A DNA stretch of 64,000 bases from Paeniglutamicibacter antarcticus. Lineage in GTDB: Bacteria; Actinomycetota; Actinomycetes; Actinomycetales; Micrococcaceae. The position numbers were made by a program, and so were the translations under genes. The DNA lies in assembly GCF_900010755.1 (NCBI RefSeq), contig NZ_CZJT01000103.1, positions 248,001 through 312,000 of the forward strand, given 5' to 3'. Below are positions 35,328 through 44,327 of this stretch, piece after piece (position 1 is the stretch's first letter; each line of letters starts with the position of its first letter). Below the pieces are notes generated by a model, which saw nothing but the letters and a program-made list of their open reading frames with translations, had not been told where the DNA came from and ran no database searches.

Positions 35328-36149
35328 ATGCACAATTCTACTCCAAAGGACATATTGACGCTGTCGGCACTTACCGGGCTGTCGACGGCAATGCTGATCT
35401 GCAGCCGCATCATTTCCCAGCACCTGGATTTTCGGCCAGCGGCACCAAACCAACTCACCGCGCTATCCCTTGAGCAATTGACCGGTATCGTGCTCGGTCT
35501 GCTCGGCGCGTTGATCCTGGCCTGGCTGGCATTCGGCCTGCTGCTGGCGCTCGTGGCTGCAACCAGCGCCCGGCTCGGCCACCAGAAATTCGGGGCCGGA
35601 CTTTCGGCTTTCGCCCCCGCATTCCTGGCCCGCCTGGCAGTGGCCGCGGTGGGCAGTTCGCTGGTTCTTGCCACCTCCGCCAACGCCGCGACCTTCGATA
35701 CCCAGCTCGGCGGACAACCAATCACCGGCACCAGCGGCACGGCAACCGCCATGGCAAGTGAACGCCGGGCCACGGACCATGCCCTGGGCGGCTCGGCTCA
35801 AATCGACGTTGAGGCCACCGAAATATCCGTGCTCTCCCCCGGATGGGTGCCGCAGCCGGTTTCGTTGCCTCTCCAACGCATACTGGGCGGCGATGCCCGA
35901 CCGGCGCAAGAGGTCGTGGTCCGGCACGGAGACACCCTCTGGTCGATCGCCGCCCGCCATTTGGGCCAAGGGGCCAGCACCGGGCAAATCGCCGAAGCGT
36001 GGCCACGCTGGTATGCGGCCAACCGCGAGCCCATCGGCCCGGACCCCGACCACCTGCTCGTCGGGCTCGTTCTTCGAGCGCCATCATCCGCGGGCACCGA
36101 CGCCCCTGATCCTTCCCGGCACCAATCCCCCACCAGGAGCACACCATGA
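35328..36149 (+). CDS. Membrane protein with C-terminal LysM domain
   Basis: Protein of 273 aa. Hydrophobic segments lie at about residues 10-27, 49-77 and 96-119 (the last ending in ATSANAATF, which looks like a signal cleavage region). One LysM domain is near the C-terminus, starting VVRHGDTLWSIAARHLGQG (about residues 201-250). It should place a peptidoglycan-binding domain outside the membrane. TGAGG lies five bases before the ATG. The stop overlaps the start of the Rv3235-family gene as ATGA, so the two are co-translated. Confidence 0.85.
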   Translation: MHNSTPKDILTLSALTGLSTAMLICSRIISQHLDFRPAAPNQLTALSLEQLTGIVLGLLGALILAWLAFGLLLALVAATSARLGHQKFGAGLSAFAPAFLARLAVAAVGSSLVLATSANAATFDTQLGGQPITGTSGTATAMASERRATDHALGGSAQIDVEATEISVLSPGWVPQPVSLPLQRILGGDARPAQEVVVRHGDTLWSIAARHLGQGASTGQIAEAWPRWYAANREPIGPDPDHLLVGLVLRAPSSAGTDAPDPSRHQSPTRSTP

Positions 36150-36811
36150 GCATCACGACCCTTGAACCGTTGACCCCGAACGCACCGGTCGTCACGTTGC
36201 ATGAGGACATCTGGATCGAAGAAAACCAGGTGCCCGCACCCAGCCACTCGGGGAAAAAATTCCCCGCGGGGTTACGCACCCTCCCGACCCCGCGCAGGCA
36301 CCGCTGCACCATCGGAACCTCCGATGCCCCGGCACAACCGGTGGCGGTCGAGCCCGTCACGCGCACGGAACGGTGGCAGGCGGATGAACCGGACACCGAC
36401 CAATATGTCGTCCCGCCCGAGGTCCAACCGGTCATCGACAAGATCTTCCCGAAGACCGACTCCATGTCCAACCTTGAAGAGTCCGTGGGAACCGTGGTCC
36501 ATGCGGTGGCACCGGCACTGCTTGAGGTGCTTGCCGGCGCGCGTCCCGCCCGCCAGCTCGGCGGTGTCTTGAGTCCCGACTGCATGGGGAAGCTCGAATA
36601 CCACCTGTTGGTTGGCAAAAACTCGCAGCCCGATCCCACCAGCTGCTGCTATAGCAACCCCAGGGTGCTGCGCATCCGGATTTCAGAGATTCTGCCGCGG
36701 GTTTTTGAGGCAGCCGTGATTCTCCTGGACATAGGCAAAGTCCGTGCCACTGCCCTACGAATAGAGCTGTGGCACGGACGTTGGCAGGTTACCGCAATGG
36801 AAATCGGCTAG
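36146..36811 (+). CDS. Rv3235 family protein
   Basis: Actinobacterial protein of 221 aa and unknown function. The N-terminal half is disordered and Pro/Arg-rich. The conserved part starts near residue 115 and includes [23 protein letters not shown] and ends with [17 protein letters not shown]. The Arg-Pro-Ala-Arg-Gln-Leu (RPARQL) segment is the family hallmark. The family usually lies close to secA, as here. A block of extra residues including two Cys (SCCYSNPRV) lies between the conserved parts. Its stop shares the CTAG at 36808-36811 with the secA stop on the other strand. Confidence 0.85.
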   Translation: MSITTLEPLTPNAPVVTLHEDIWIEENQVPAPSHSGKKFPAGLRTLPTPRRHRCTIGTSDAPAQPVAVEPVTRTERWQADEPDTDQYVVPPEVQPVIDKIFPKTDSMSNLEESVGTVVHAVAPALLEVLAGARPARQLGGVLSPDCMGKLEYHLLVGKNSQPDPTSCCYSNPRVLRIRISEILPRVFEAAVILLDIGKVRATALRIELWHGRWQVTAMEIG

Positions 36812-39528
36812 CTGCGCTTACCCTTTTTCTTCTTGTTGCCGTTGGCCGGCTTCGAGGAAGCGCCCGGGGTGCGCTCGATGTGAGTTGCAGCCTCACCACT
36901 TTCTTCCGGTGCCGTGTAACGCAACGTTGAAGGCTTGGCAGGTGCTTCAAGGCCCGGGGTGTTCAGCACCGGCGTGCTCGTCATCGAACGGGCATCGGTG
37001 ACACCGGGCAGCGAAACCTCGGGGGCGGGACGGGTCTCAACCTCGATGTTGAAGAGCATGCCGATGCTCTCCTCGCGAATGGATTCCATCATGGTCTGGA
37101 ACATGATGAAACCTTCGCGCTGGTATTCAACCAGGGGATCGCGCTGGGCCATGGCACGCAGGCCGATGCCCTCCTTGAGGTAATCCATCTCGTAGAGGTG
37201 TTCCTGCCACTTGCGCCCGATGACCGAGAGCACGACGCGGCGCTCAAGTTCGCGCATGTTTTCCTCGCCGACCGACTGCTCACGGGCTTGGTACTGCAGG
37301 CGTGCGTCGGAAAGGATCTCGAGTTCAAGGAATTCCGGGGTCAGCGAGCTGCGGTGGCCGGCTTCGGCAATGACCTCGTCGAGGGTGATGGAGATCGGGT
37401 AAAGCTGCTTGAGGTTGGTCCACAGCTGCTTCAGGTCCCAGTCCTCGGCGCTGCCCTCGGCAGTTGCCTCGGTCACCATGGCCTTGACGACGTCCTCGAG
37501 GAAGTGGGCAACCTTTTCGTGGAGGTCACCGCCTTCCAGGATGCGTCGGCGGTCACCGTAGATGGCTTCGCGCTGGCGGTTCATCACGTCGTCGTACTTC
37601 AGCACGTTCTTGCGCTGTTCGGCGTTGGTGCCTTCAACCTGCGCCTGCGCCGTCTCGATGGCCTTGGAAACGATCTTGGATTCCAGGGCAACATCGTCGG
37701 GCATCGAGGGGTTGTTCATGATGCGCTGGGCGGCGCCTGCATTGAAGCGGCGCATCAACTCGTCGGTCATCGACAGGTAGAAACGGGATTCGCCCGGGTC
37801 ACCCTGACGTCCCGAACGACCACGCAACTGGTTATCGATGCGGCGCGATTCGTGGCGTTCGGTGCCCAACACGTACAGGCCGCCGATCTCGGAAATTTCC
37901 TGGGCTTCGTTCTCAACCTGCTTTTTCGCTGCTGCGAAGACACCGTCCCATTCGAGCTCGTACTGCTCGGAGTTGGTTTCCGGGTCAAGGCCCCGGCGTT
38001 CCATCTCTGCAACCGCGAGGAACTCGGCGTTGCCACCGAGCATGATGTCGGTACCGCGGCCGGCCATGTTCGTGGCAACCGTAACGGCGCCCTTCTTGCC
38101 AGCCTGGGCAACAATCGCTGCTTCGCGTGCGTGCTGCTTGGCGTTGAGGACTTCGTGGCGGATGCCCTGCTTGGCCAGCAAACGGGCCAGGTATTCGCTC
38201 TTCTCCACGCTCGTGGTGCCCACCAAAACCGGCTGGCCGGTGGCGTGGCGTTCGGAGATGTCCTGGACCACTGCGTCGAACTTGGCGATTTCGTTCTTGT
38301 AGATGAGGTCGGCCTGGTCCTTGCGGGCCAGCGGCTTGTTGGTCGGGATTTCCACGACGCCGAGCTTGTAGGTGCCCATGAATTCTGCGGCTTCGGTCTG
38401 CGCGGTGCCGGTCATGCCCGAGAGCTTGCCATAGAGGCGGAAGTAGTTCTGCAAGGTCACTGTCGCCATGGTCTGGTTCTCGGCCTTGATTTCCACCCCT
38501 TCCTTGGCTTCGATTGCTTGGTGCATGCCTTCGGAGTAGCGGCGGCCTGCCAGCGAGCGGCCGGTGTGCTCATCGACGATCATGACTTCGCCGTTGATTA
38601 CGACGTAGTCCTTGTCGTTCTTGAACAGTTCCTTGGCCTTGATGGCGTTGTTCAGGAAGCCGATCAGCGGGGTGTTTGAAGCCTCGTAGAGGTTGTGGAT
38701 GCCGAGGTAGTCCTCGACCTTTTCGATGCCCGCTTCCAGGACACCGACGGTGCGCTTCTTTTCATCGACCTCGTAGTCGGTGTCGATGCTCAGGCGGTTG
38801 ACCAGCTTGGCGAATTCGGTGTACCAGCGGTTCACGTCACCCGAAGCCTGACCGGAAATGATCAGCGGGGTACGCGCTTCATCGATGAGGATCGAGTCGA
38901 CTTCATCGACGATGGCAAAGTTATGGCCGCGCTGCACGAGTTCGTCGGCACTCCACGCCATGTTGTCACGCAGGTAGTCGAACCCGAACTCATTGTTCGT
39001 CCCGTAGGTGATGTCGGCTTCGTACTGCTTGCGTCGCTCGGCGGGATCCTGGTTGGCAAGGATGCAACCGCTGGTCAGGCCCAGGAAGCGGTAAACGCGA
39101 CCCATGAGGTCTGACTGGTATTCGGCGAGGAAGTCGTTGACCGTAACCACGTGGACGCCCTTGCCGGCAAGTGCGTTGAGGTAAGCCGGGGCGGTAGCCA
39201 CCAGGGTCTTGCCTTCACCGGTGCGCATTTCAGCGATGTTTCCCATGTGCAAGGCGGCGCCGCCCATGAGCTGCACATCGAAGTGGCGCATGCCAAGGGT
39301 GCGGTGCGCGGCCTCACGCACCGCGGCGAATGCCTCGGGTAGCAAGTGCTCGAGCGATTGGCCATCGGCGATTCGGGCCCTGAACTTATCGGTCTCCCCA
39401 CGCAACTCGGCGTCGCTCAGGGCACGGAATTCACTATCAAGCAGGTTGACAGCGTCAGCGTACCCACGCAACTTTTTCAGCGTCTTCTTGTCGCCGGTAC
39501 GTAGGATACGTTCAAGCATTGATGCCAC
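36808..39528 (-). CDS. secA: Preprotein translocase ATPase SecA
   Basis: Motor that pushes unfolded proteins through SecYEG. The GTG at 39528 with GGGAGC upstream gives a start [15 protein letters not shown] and 906 aa, the usual SecA1 size. Motifs: [20 protein letters not shown] (Walker A, near residue 100), [16 protein letters not shown] (Walker B/DEAD box), [11 protein letters not shown] and [13 protein letters not shown] (motif VI). The C-terminus is a basic Lys-rich tail ([11 protein letters not shown]) with no CxCxSGx8CH zinc motif, as is common in actinobacteria. Confidence 0.97.
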   Translation of the reverse strand: MASMLERILRTGDKKTLKKLRGYADAVNLLDSEFRALSDAELRGETDKFRARIADGQSLEHLLPEAFAAVREAAHRTLGMRHFDVQLMGGAALHMGNIAEMRTGEGKTLVATAPAYLNALAGKGVHVVTVNDFLAEYQSDLMGRVYRFLGLTSGCILANQDPAERRKQYEADITYGTNNEFGFDYLRDNMAWSADELVQRGHNFAIVDEVDSILIDEARTPLIISGQASGDVNRWYTEFAKLVNRLSIDTDYEVDEKKRTVGVLEAGIEKVEDYLGIHNLYEASNTPLIGFLNNAIKAKELFKNDKDYVVINGEVMIVDEHTGRSLAGRRYSEGMHQAIEAKEGVEIKAENQTMATVTLQNYFRLYGKLSGMTGTAQTEAAEFMGTYKLGVVEIPTNKPLARKDQADLIYKNEIAKFDAVVQDISERHATGQPVLVGTTSVEKSEYLARLLAKQGIRHEVLNAKQHAREAAIVAQAGKKGAVTVATNMAGRGTDIMLGGNAEFLAVAEMERRGLDPETNSEQYELEWDGVFAAAKKQVENEAQEISEIGGLYVLGTERHESRRIDNQLRGRSGRQGDPGESRFYLSMTDELMRRFNAGAAQRIMNNPSMPDDVALESKIVSKAIETAQAQVEGTNAEQRKNVLKYDDVMNRQREAIYGDRRRILEGGDLHEKVAHFLEDVVKAMVTEATAEGSAEDWDLKQLWTNLKQLYPISITLDEVIAEAGHRSSLTPEFLELEILSDARLQYQAREQSVGEENMRELERRVVLSVIGRKWQEHLYEMDYLKEGIGLRAMAQRDPLVEYQREGFIMFQTMMESIREESIGMLFNIEVETRPAPEVSLPGVTDARSMTSTPVLNTPGLEAPAKPSTLRYTAPEESGEAATHIERTPGASSKPANGNKKKKGKRS

Positions 39529-39592
39529 GAGGCAGCTCCCAAATCTCAAGCACAGGAATTCTGGCGTGTTCAGTCTACGTGAGAGATTGCTT

Positions 39593-40825
39593 TCACTTGT
39601 GGTTATCGGCCGATTTCGGCGAGCTCAACGCAAACTCCAAGGCGGCTGCCAGATTCCCTTGAGCCGAAACCTTGACCGTTTCAAGCTTCAACCAGTCGGC
39701 CATGAGGCGTAATTCCGCTGCCAATTCAGCCGCAGTGTGCCCGGGAGCACTGGGTTCGGCATAGGCTCCGCGCACCAATAGTGCACTGCCGACACGGTCG
39801 GCCTTCACATCGACACGCCCCACGAGGTTCTCTCCCAACAGGAACGGCAAAACGTAGTATCCATACACACGTTTTTCGTGCGGTGTGTAAATTTCAAGCC
39901 GGTAATTGAAATTGAAGAGTTTTTCGATGCGCCTGCGGTTGAATACCAACGAGTCGAAGGGGCTCAGCAGGGCCCTGCCCGTGGCGGTACGGGGAATCAC
40001 GGTACCGGGAAGCCTGTAATAAGTGTCCTTCTGCCCCTCCACCATCACGCGCTGGAGTGCGGAGCGCTCACACAGGGACTCCAGGACGGTGGAACTTTCG
40101 CGCACCGGCAACCGGAAATAATCGGCAAGGCAATGGGCGGTTCCCAGGCCGTGGGCCTTGGCGGAGGCGAGCAGCAACCGTTCCATCGCTTCGCCTGGGT
40201 CCACTTCATCGGCATCGAGCAGGGTCCCCGGAAGCACGCGTCCAAGAGCTGTGTAGCGCCGCTCGAATTGTTTGTTCCGGCCATGGGTGCTGATTTGACC
40301 CTCGGCAAAGAGTGCTTCAAGTACGCGTTTGACAGCTGACCAGTTCCAGCCCCACTCGACGGTTTCCTTGAGATGTTCCCGCCCCAGGGCTTCGGATACC
40401 TCGCGGGCAGTTAGCGGCGGGGCGACAAGCAACAATTCGCGGATTTCGCTGGCCAACGAGTGCCCGGATTCGTCGAGCCCCTCAAGGCTTCCGGGCCAGG
40501 TGCGGCGCTGCCACGGCACCAGGTCGGCAAAGTGTTCGGCCTTGACCAGGGATGCTTCGTGGGCCCAATATTCGAGTACCCTGCGCGGCTTGGCCACGCA
40601 GAGTTCGTCCAGCAGCGAGGTTTCATAAGGTCCAAGGCGTGAAAAGAGCGGCAGGTACTGCGCCCGCGTCAGGACGTTGACCGAATCAATTTGTAGCAGT
40701 TCAAGCCGGTTAAACGTGCGGCCCACCGCACCACGTGTGACGGGTGCGGTGGGTCGCGCTCGGTTCAGCCCTTGGGCCGCCAGAGCCAGTCGACGGGCCT
40801 GCGACGCGGATATGGTCGTTGTCAT
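39593..40825 (-). CDS. YcaQ-type winged-helix DNA-binding protein (HTH_42)
   Basis: Protein of 410 aa of the winged-helix family that includes the interstrand-crosslink glycosylase YcaQ/AZL. It begins [17 protein letters not shown], holds [18 protein letters not shown] near residue 37, and has the [10 protein letters not shown] block near residue 83. The catalytic QxD-type motif of E. coli YcaQ would lie in the [10 protein letters not shown] region, where Gln and Asp are both present (QID). A crosslink repair role is inferred from the family. Confidence 0.88.
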   Translation of the reverse strand: MTTTISASQARRLALAAQGLNRARPTAPVTRGAVGRTFNRLELLQIDSVNVLTRAQYLPLFSRLGPYETSLLDELCVAKPRRVLEYWAHEASLVKAEHFADLVPWQRRTWPGSLEGLDESGHSLASEIRELLLVAPPLTAREVSEALGREHLKETVEWGWNWSAVKRVLEALFAEGQISTHGRNKQFERRYTALGRVLPGTLLDADEVDPGEAMERLLLASAKAHGLGTAHCLADYFRLPVRESSTVLESLCERSALQRVMVEGQKDTYYRLPGTVIPRTATGRALLSPFDSLVFNRRRIEKLFNFNYRLEIYTPHEKRVYGYYVLPFLLGENLVGRVDVKADRVGSALLVRGAYAEPSAPGHTAAELAAELRLMADWLKLETVKVSAQGNLAAALEFALSSPKSADNHK

Positions 40826-40850
40826 TGGCCTATCGTCACTGCTTTATCGT

Positions 40851-41546
40851 TTAGGCATCTGCCGGAGCAGTGTCCCGGTAGCGTCGGGTTTCCAAGGTTG
40901 CTTCATCGGTGGCCTCGGGATCCAGGGTGATGATTCCATATGCGTACTGGCGCCGGTTGTAAACGACCGAGTGTGCGCCCGTGGACTCATCGATGAACAG
41001 GTAGAACGGGTGTCCGACCATTTCCATGCGGTCAAGTGCGTCATCGACGCTCATGGACTCCGCCGGGAAGATCTTGCGACGGATCTCGATCGGGCTCTCG
41101 TTCGCTTCGGCGGTTTCGGCGGCAAGCTTGGCTTCCGCTTCCTGCTGGGCAAGGCGCGTTGCTTCATGCAACGGGATGGATCCATCGGCGGGATCAAGAC
41201 CGCTGGTCGCCTGGAACACTGCCTTCGGCGTCCTGCGTCCGTGGTGGGTCTTGCGGCGGTCGCTTGCCTGACGCAAACGCTCAATCAGCTTTGCATACGC
41301 GGTGTCGAAGGCTGCGAACTTATCTGCGGCCTTGGCCTCTGCACGGATTGCCGGGCCCCGCCCCAGAACCGTCAACTCGACGGTGAGGGCAGTTTCTGCA
41401 TTGCGAGCATGCGGCTCCTTGGTGACCTTGATGTCCAAGCGCTGGATCTTCGTCGCAAGCTGATCGACCTTGTCGATCTTCTCGTCCACGTACTCGCGGA
41501 AGCGATCTGAAACTGTTACGTTTCGTCCGCTGATCATCATCTCCAT
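40851..41546 (-). CDS. hpf: Long-form ribosome hibernation promoting factor
   Basis: Dimerises 70S ribosomes into inactive 100S particles in slow growth. The ATG at 41546 is chosen because GGAGG stands five bases upstream, giving 231 aa (MEMMISGRNVTVSDRFREYV). The N-terminal S30AE domain runs to about residue 105, a linker follows, and the C-terminal dimerisation domain begins near IEIRRKIFPAESMSVDDALD and includes GHPFYLFIDESTGAHSVVYN. Located between secA and comF, as in other actinobacteria. Confidence 0.95.
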   Translation of the reverse strand: MEMMISGRNVTVSDRFREYVDEKIDKVDQLATKIQRLDIKVTKEPHARNAETALTVELTVLGRGPAIRAEAKAADKFAAFDTAYAKLIERLRQASDRRKTHHGRRTPKAVFQATSGLDPADGSIPLHEATRLAQQEAEAKLAAETAEANESPIEIRRKIFPAESMSVDDALDRMEMVGHPFYLFIDESTGAHSVVYNRRQYAYGIITLDPEATDEATLETRRYRDTAPADA

Positions 41547-41577
41547 GGTGTCCTCCATCATTGCTCAGGTGACACAA

Positions 41578-41610
41578 CAGCGACTGAATAACCTATCCTT
41601 TCAGTCGCTG
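41578..41610 (-). other. Perfect 11-bp inverted repeat upstream of hpf
   Basis: CAGCGACTGAA and TTCAGTCGCTG flank an 11-base centre that reads AGGATAGGTTA on the minus strand; TAGGTT fits the TANNNT form of an actinobacterial -10. It could be an operator straddling the hpf promoter, a leader hairpin or the comF terminator. It lies 32 bases before the hpf start. Confidence 0.6.
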
Positions 41611-41705
41611 AAGATGGGTTGTTTTCCCTTTTCCGGGTGCCCATACTTCACCCTATGACACATGGAACGATAGTCAAGGATGTTCTGTTCATTACTTCAT
41701 CGCGT

Positions 41706-42530
41706 TCAGCTTAATTGGCGGTTTTCATTGGGTGGCGGCGTACCTGCAACGACCACCGCACCACGGATGCGCAGGTCAAATTCCCCCAAACTACGGTGTG
41801 CTTCGGCCAGGGTGGCACCGGTGGTCAGTACGTCATCAACAAACAGAACCTGCGCGGCCGAGTTCAGGATTTTTCGTGCCCCGGGTGTGTCGCGCGTCTG
41901 CATCGTGTTGCGCACCGAGGCCCTCCCCTTGCGGCCTTTACTTTTCTGCGCTTTCCCCCAAGAGGCGCGTATCGAGAACCTCAGTATCTTTGCCACGCGC
42001 ACATTTGCCGGCAGCAGATGCGCCCTGGCCACCTTGTGAAGCAAAAGGCCAACTGGCCAGTATCCGCGTTTGGCAAGCGCCTGGCGCCGCGTGGGAATCG
42101 GTACGAGAATCACGGGGGCGGATGGATCGGCTAATTCCTGGATCGCGGCACGCAACGCCGCAGCAAGTAGTGGCACCAGGATCTTGCCCAGGGCAACCAT
42201 CTGGTGGTTCTTGTAGTGCAGGAGCACCGAGGCAAGCTCGTGTTCGTATTTTCCCGCCGCCATCACAGGCAGCGGTTGCCCCTGGGCATTCAGCGGCAAC
42301 GCTTCGGCCGGTTCCTCGACCCGTATTGCCTGCCGGGCCGAGCGGCGCAATCCCTTGGCGCATGATCGGCACAACCGTTCATCTGGGCGGCCGCAACTGA
42401 CGCACTGCACGGGTAAAAGAAAAGCTGTAGTGGTACGCAGCGCTGAGCGAACGATCCTGGCCTCCCGAAGGGCCAGGCATTGGTCAAGTACGCGTAGCAG
42501 CCCTTGGGCTCGCCCGGTTTTTGGTGCCAT
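41706..42530 (-). CDS. ComF family phosphoribosyltransferase-like protein
   Basis: Homologue of the competence protein ComFC, about 274 aa. A zinc-ribbon-like N-terminus (CVSCGRPDERLCRSCAKGL) is followed by the ComF domain with VPIPTRRQALAKRGYWPVG and a type I phosphoribosyltransferase PRPP loop VLFVDDVLTTGATLAEA near residue 230. Whether it still supports DNA uptake is unknown. The ATG at 42530 has a poor ribosome binding site; a TTG 15 bases upstream is the alternative. It follows lpqB in the same direction. Confidence 0.9.
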   Translation of the reverse strand: MAPKTGRAQGLLRVLDQCLALREARIVRSALRTTTAFLLPVQCVSCGRPDERLCRSCAKGLRRSARQAIRVEEPAEALPLNAQGQPLPVMAAGKYEHELASVLLHYKNHQMVALGKILVPLLAAALRAAIQELADPSAPVILVPIPTRRQALAKRGYWPVGLLLHKVARAHLLPANVRVAKILRFSIRASWGKAQKSKGRKGRASVRNTMQTRDTPGARKILNSAAQVLFVDDVLTTGATLAEAHRSLGEFDLRIRGAVVVAGTPPPNENRQLS

Positions 42531-42617
42531 GGCCCAAGCATCCAATCAACCACGCCACAGGTTGGCAGATGCCGTCCGCATTGTGGATAATCCAGGAAGC
42601 CGTGAGGCAGGTGCTTC

Positions 42618-44327
42618 TTATCCGGGGTATGCGAGCTCGTGCGCCAGGTCTTCCAACGGGTGCCAGGAGTTTCCTACGCGGGTGTAGAGCGTGTCCTTGG
42701 TTTCGGCGAATACCGGACGGCGGTCGCCGGGGCCGGCGGAAAGACCGATCATTCCAAGCAGCGGCGCGAACTTTTCGGGTTTGCCGGCCAGATTGATTCG
42801 TTCCGCTTCGACGCGTTGAGTTGAGTCGGTGGCGGCAACGATGACGGATGAATCCGAATCCCATACAGCTTGGGTCACCGGGACCGTTGGGTACAAGAAC
42901 ATGGGCAGGGCGAATCCACGCGGCGTACCGTCGCTGTCCCGCAAGATCCCGCTAATGCTCACGCTTGTTTCCCCGCCGCGCGATGAAACGATCAGGGCAC
43001 GGGTGCCGTCACGCGAAATGCGGATGGAGGAAACGTTTGCGCCGTTCAGCCAATCGGCGGCAATGGGACGAACCTTGCCGCTCACAATGGTGTCTTCCGG
43101 AACGGCAAGGACCCTGGTGCGGGGCCCGTTATCGACGGTCCAGGTCCAACCGCTTGCATCGATGCTTGGGCGCACCAGGGAGGTGCCCGTGGCGACAACG
43201 CTGCTGTGCCCGGCTTCATCGACGGTGAAGAGCCGTTTGAAGGTACCGTCAAGGAATGCGTATCGGTTTCCCAGGGGGCTCATCGCCGGGAACCGCGGGC
43301 CGTATTCCGAAATGTCGTCTTCGAGTGCGACCCTGGAGATCGATTTCCCCTTGACGTAGTAAAGGGTCTTGTTGAGGATCGCAATCTGGGTGTCCGGCAC
43401 CGCCGGGTTCTTCTGCGCAATCGCAAACTGCGGGTCCGGGGGCCCCAGCTTGATCGCCCGCTGGTTGTCGGTCATCACCACCGTGCGGATGCTGTTCACG
43501 CCCCTGAGCGTCAGATCCAACTGCTGCTGCATTTGCTGGCGAATCAATTCGGTCGCGTCAACGAACGCCGAGGAGGTCAAATCGACAGTGGCTTCCTGCC
43601 CCTCCACCGGCACTGCGGCACGGGCCAACGAACTGCCAGCCGGGAAGGCGGAAACAACAGCATTTTCAAGGTAGGGCGCAGGGCCCTTCAGCAATGCCTC
43701 AACCATCGCCGCCGGCAGCCCGGTGCGCTTGGGGAACCAGCGGATATCCGGGACTGCATAGTGGTACGTGGCATCGTAGAAGTAGATGGGTTGCGCGCCA
43801 AAGAGCCCGTTGAAGGAGTCCCTGTCGATCATCGTGCCATCGGGAAGTTCCGAAATGCGCCACTGCCCTTCCAGCTTTTCAACAGTCAGGTCAATCGCGC
43901 GGGTTGAATGCGGAGGCATCTCGGCCATGATGCCACGCTCGTCGACTTCCGCCACGACTTCAAGCTGGATCGTGTAGGTGTCCGACTGCGCGCCGGGAAT
44001 CACGCTGGGACGGGCGTCGTAGACAAGGGTCTGTGCAGCACCCTTCCAGGCGCCGCGCTGTTTGGGGTTCAGGAATTCACGGGCAATCTTGTAGTCATCT
44101 TGCGGGCCGATGCCGGCCTCGATGAACCCTTCAATGATTTCGCGCGGCGTCGCGTCAAGTTTGGGGCCCGCGGGCGAAAAATAAGGACCCGGGCCGCCGG
44201 AGCCGCCGTCGCCCTGGATGGCTTGGACCGGGCTGTTGCGCGGAATTGAGGAGCAACCTGTCAGCACCAGCATGAACCCCACGGCCAGGGCCAAGGCTGT
44301 TCGCAAAGCATTGGGTTTCCTAGGCAT
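42618..44327 (-). CDS. lpqB: Lipoprotein LpqB, MtrAB accessory
   Basis: Membrane-anchored lipoprotein of 569 aa that works with the sensor MtrB in mycobacteria. The start at 44327 leads to a signal peptide ending in the lipobox LVLTGC, so Cys near residue 24 is lipid-modified. A GerMN domain occupies about residues 170-300 (YFYDATYHYAVPDIRWFPKR, LKGPAPYLENAVVSAFPAGS). The C-terminal half is a beta-propeller-like LpqB domain. The gene starts eight bases inside mtrB, with GGAGG upstream, so the operon mtrA-mtrB-lpqB is coupled. Confidence 0.94.
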   Translation of the reverse strand: MPRKPNALRTALALAVGFMLVLTGCSSIPRNSPVQAIQGDGGSGGPGPYFSPAGPKLDATPREIIEGFIEAGIGPQDDYKIAREFLNPKQRGAWKGAAQTLVYDARPSVIPGAQSDTYTIQLEVVAEVDERGIMAEMPPHSTRAIDLTVEKLEGQWRISELPDGTMIDRDSFNGLFGAQPIYFYDATYHYAVPDIRWFPKRTGLPAAMVEALLKGPAPYLENAVVSAFPAGSSLARAAVPVEGQEATVDLTSSAFVDATELIRQQMQQQLDLTLRGVNSIRTVVMTDNQRAIKLGPPDPQFAIAQKNPAVPDTQIAILNKTLYYVKGKSISRVALEDDISEYGPRFPAMSPLGNRYAFLDGTFKRLFTVDEAGHSSVVATGTSLVRPSIDASGWTWTVDNGPRTRVLAVPEDTIVSGKVRPIAADWLNGANVSSIRISRDGTRALIVSSRGGETSVSISGILRDSDGTPRGFALPMFLYPTVPVTQAVWDSDSSVIVAATDSTQRVEAERINLAGKPEKFAPLLGMIGLSAGPGDRRPVFAETKDTLYTRVGNSWHPLEDLAHELAYPG

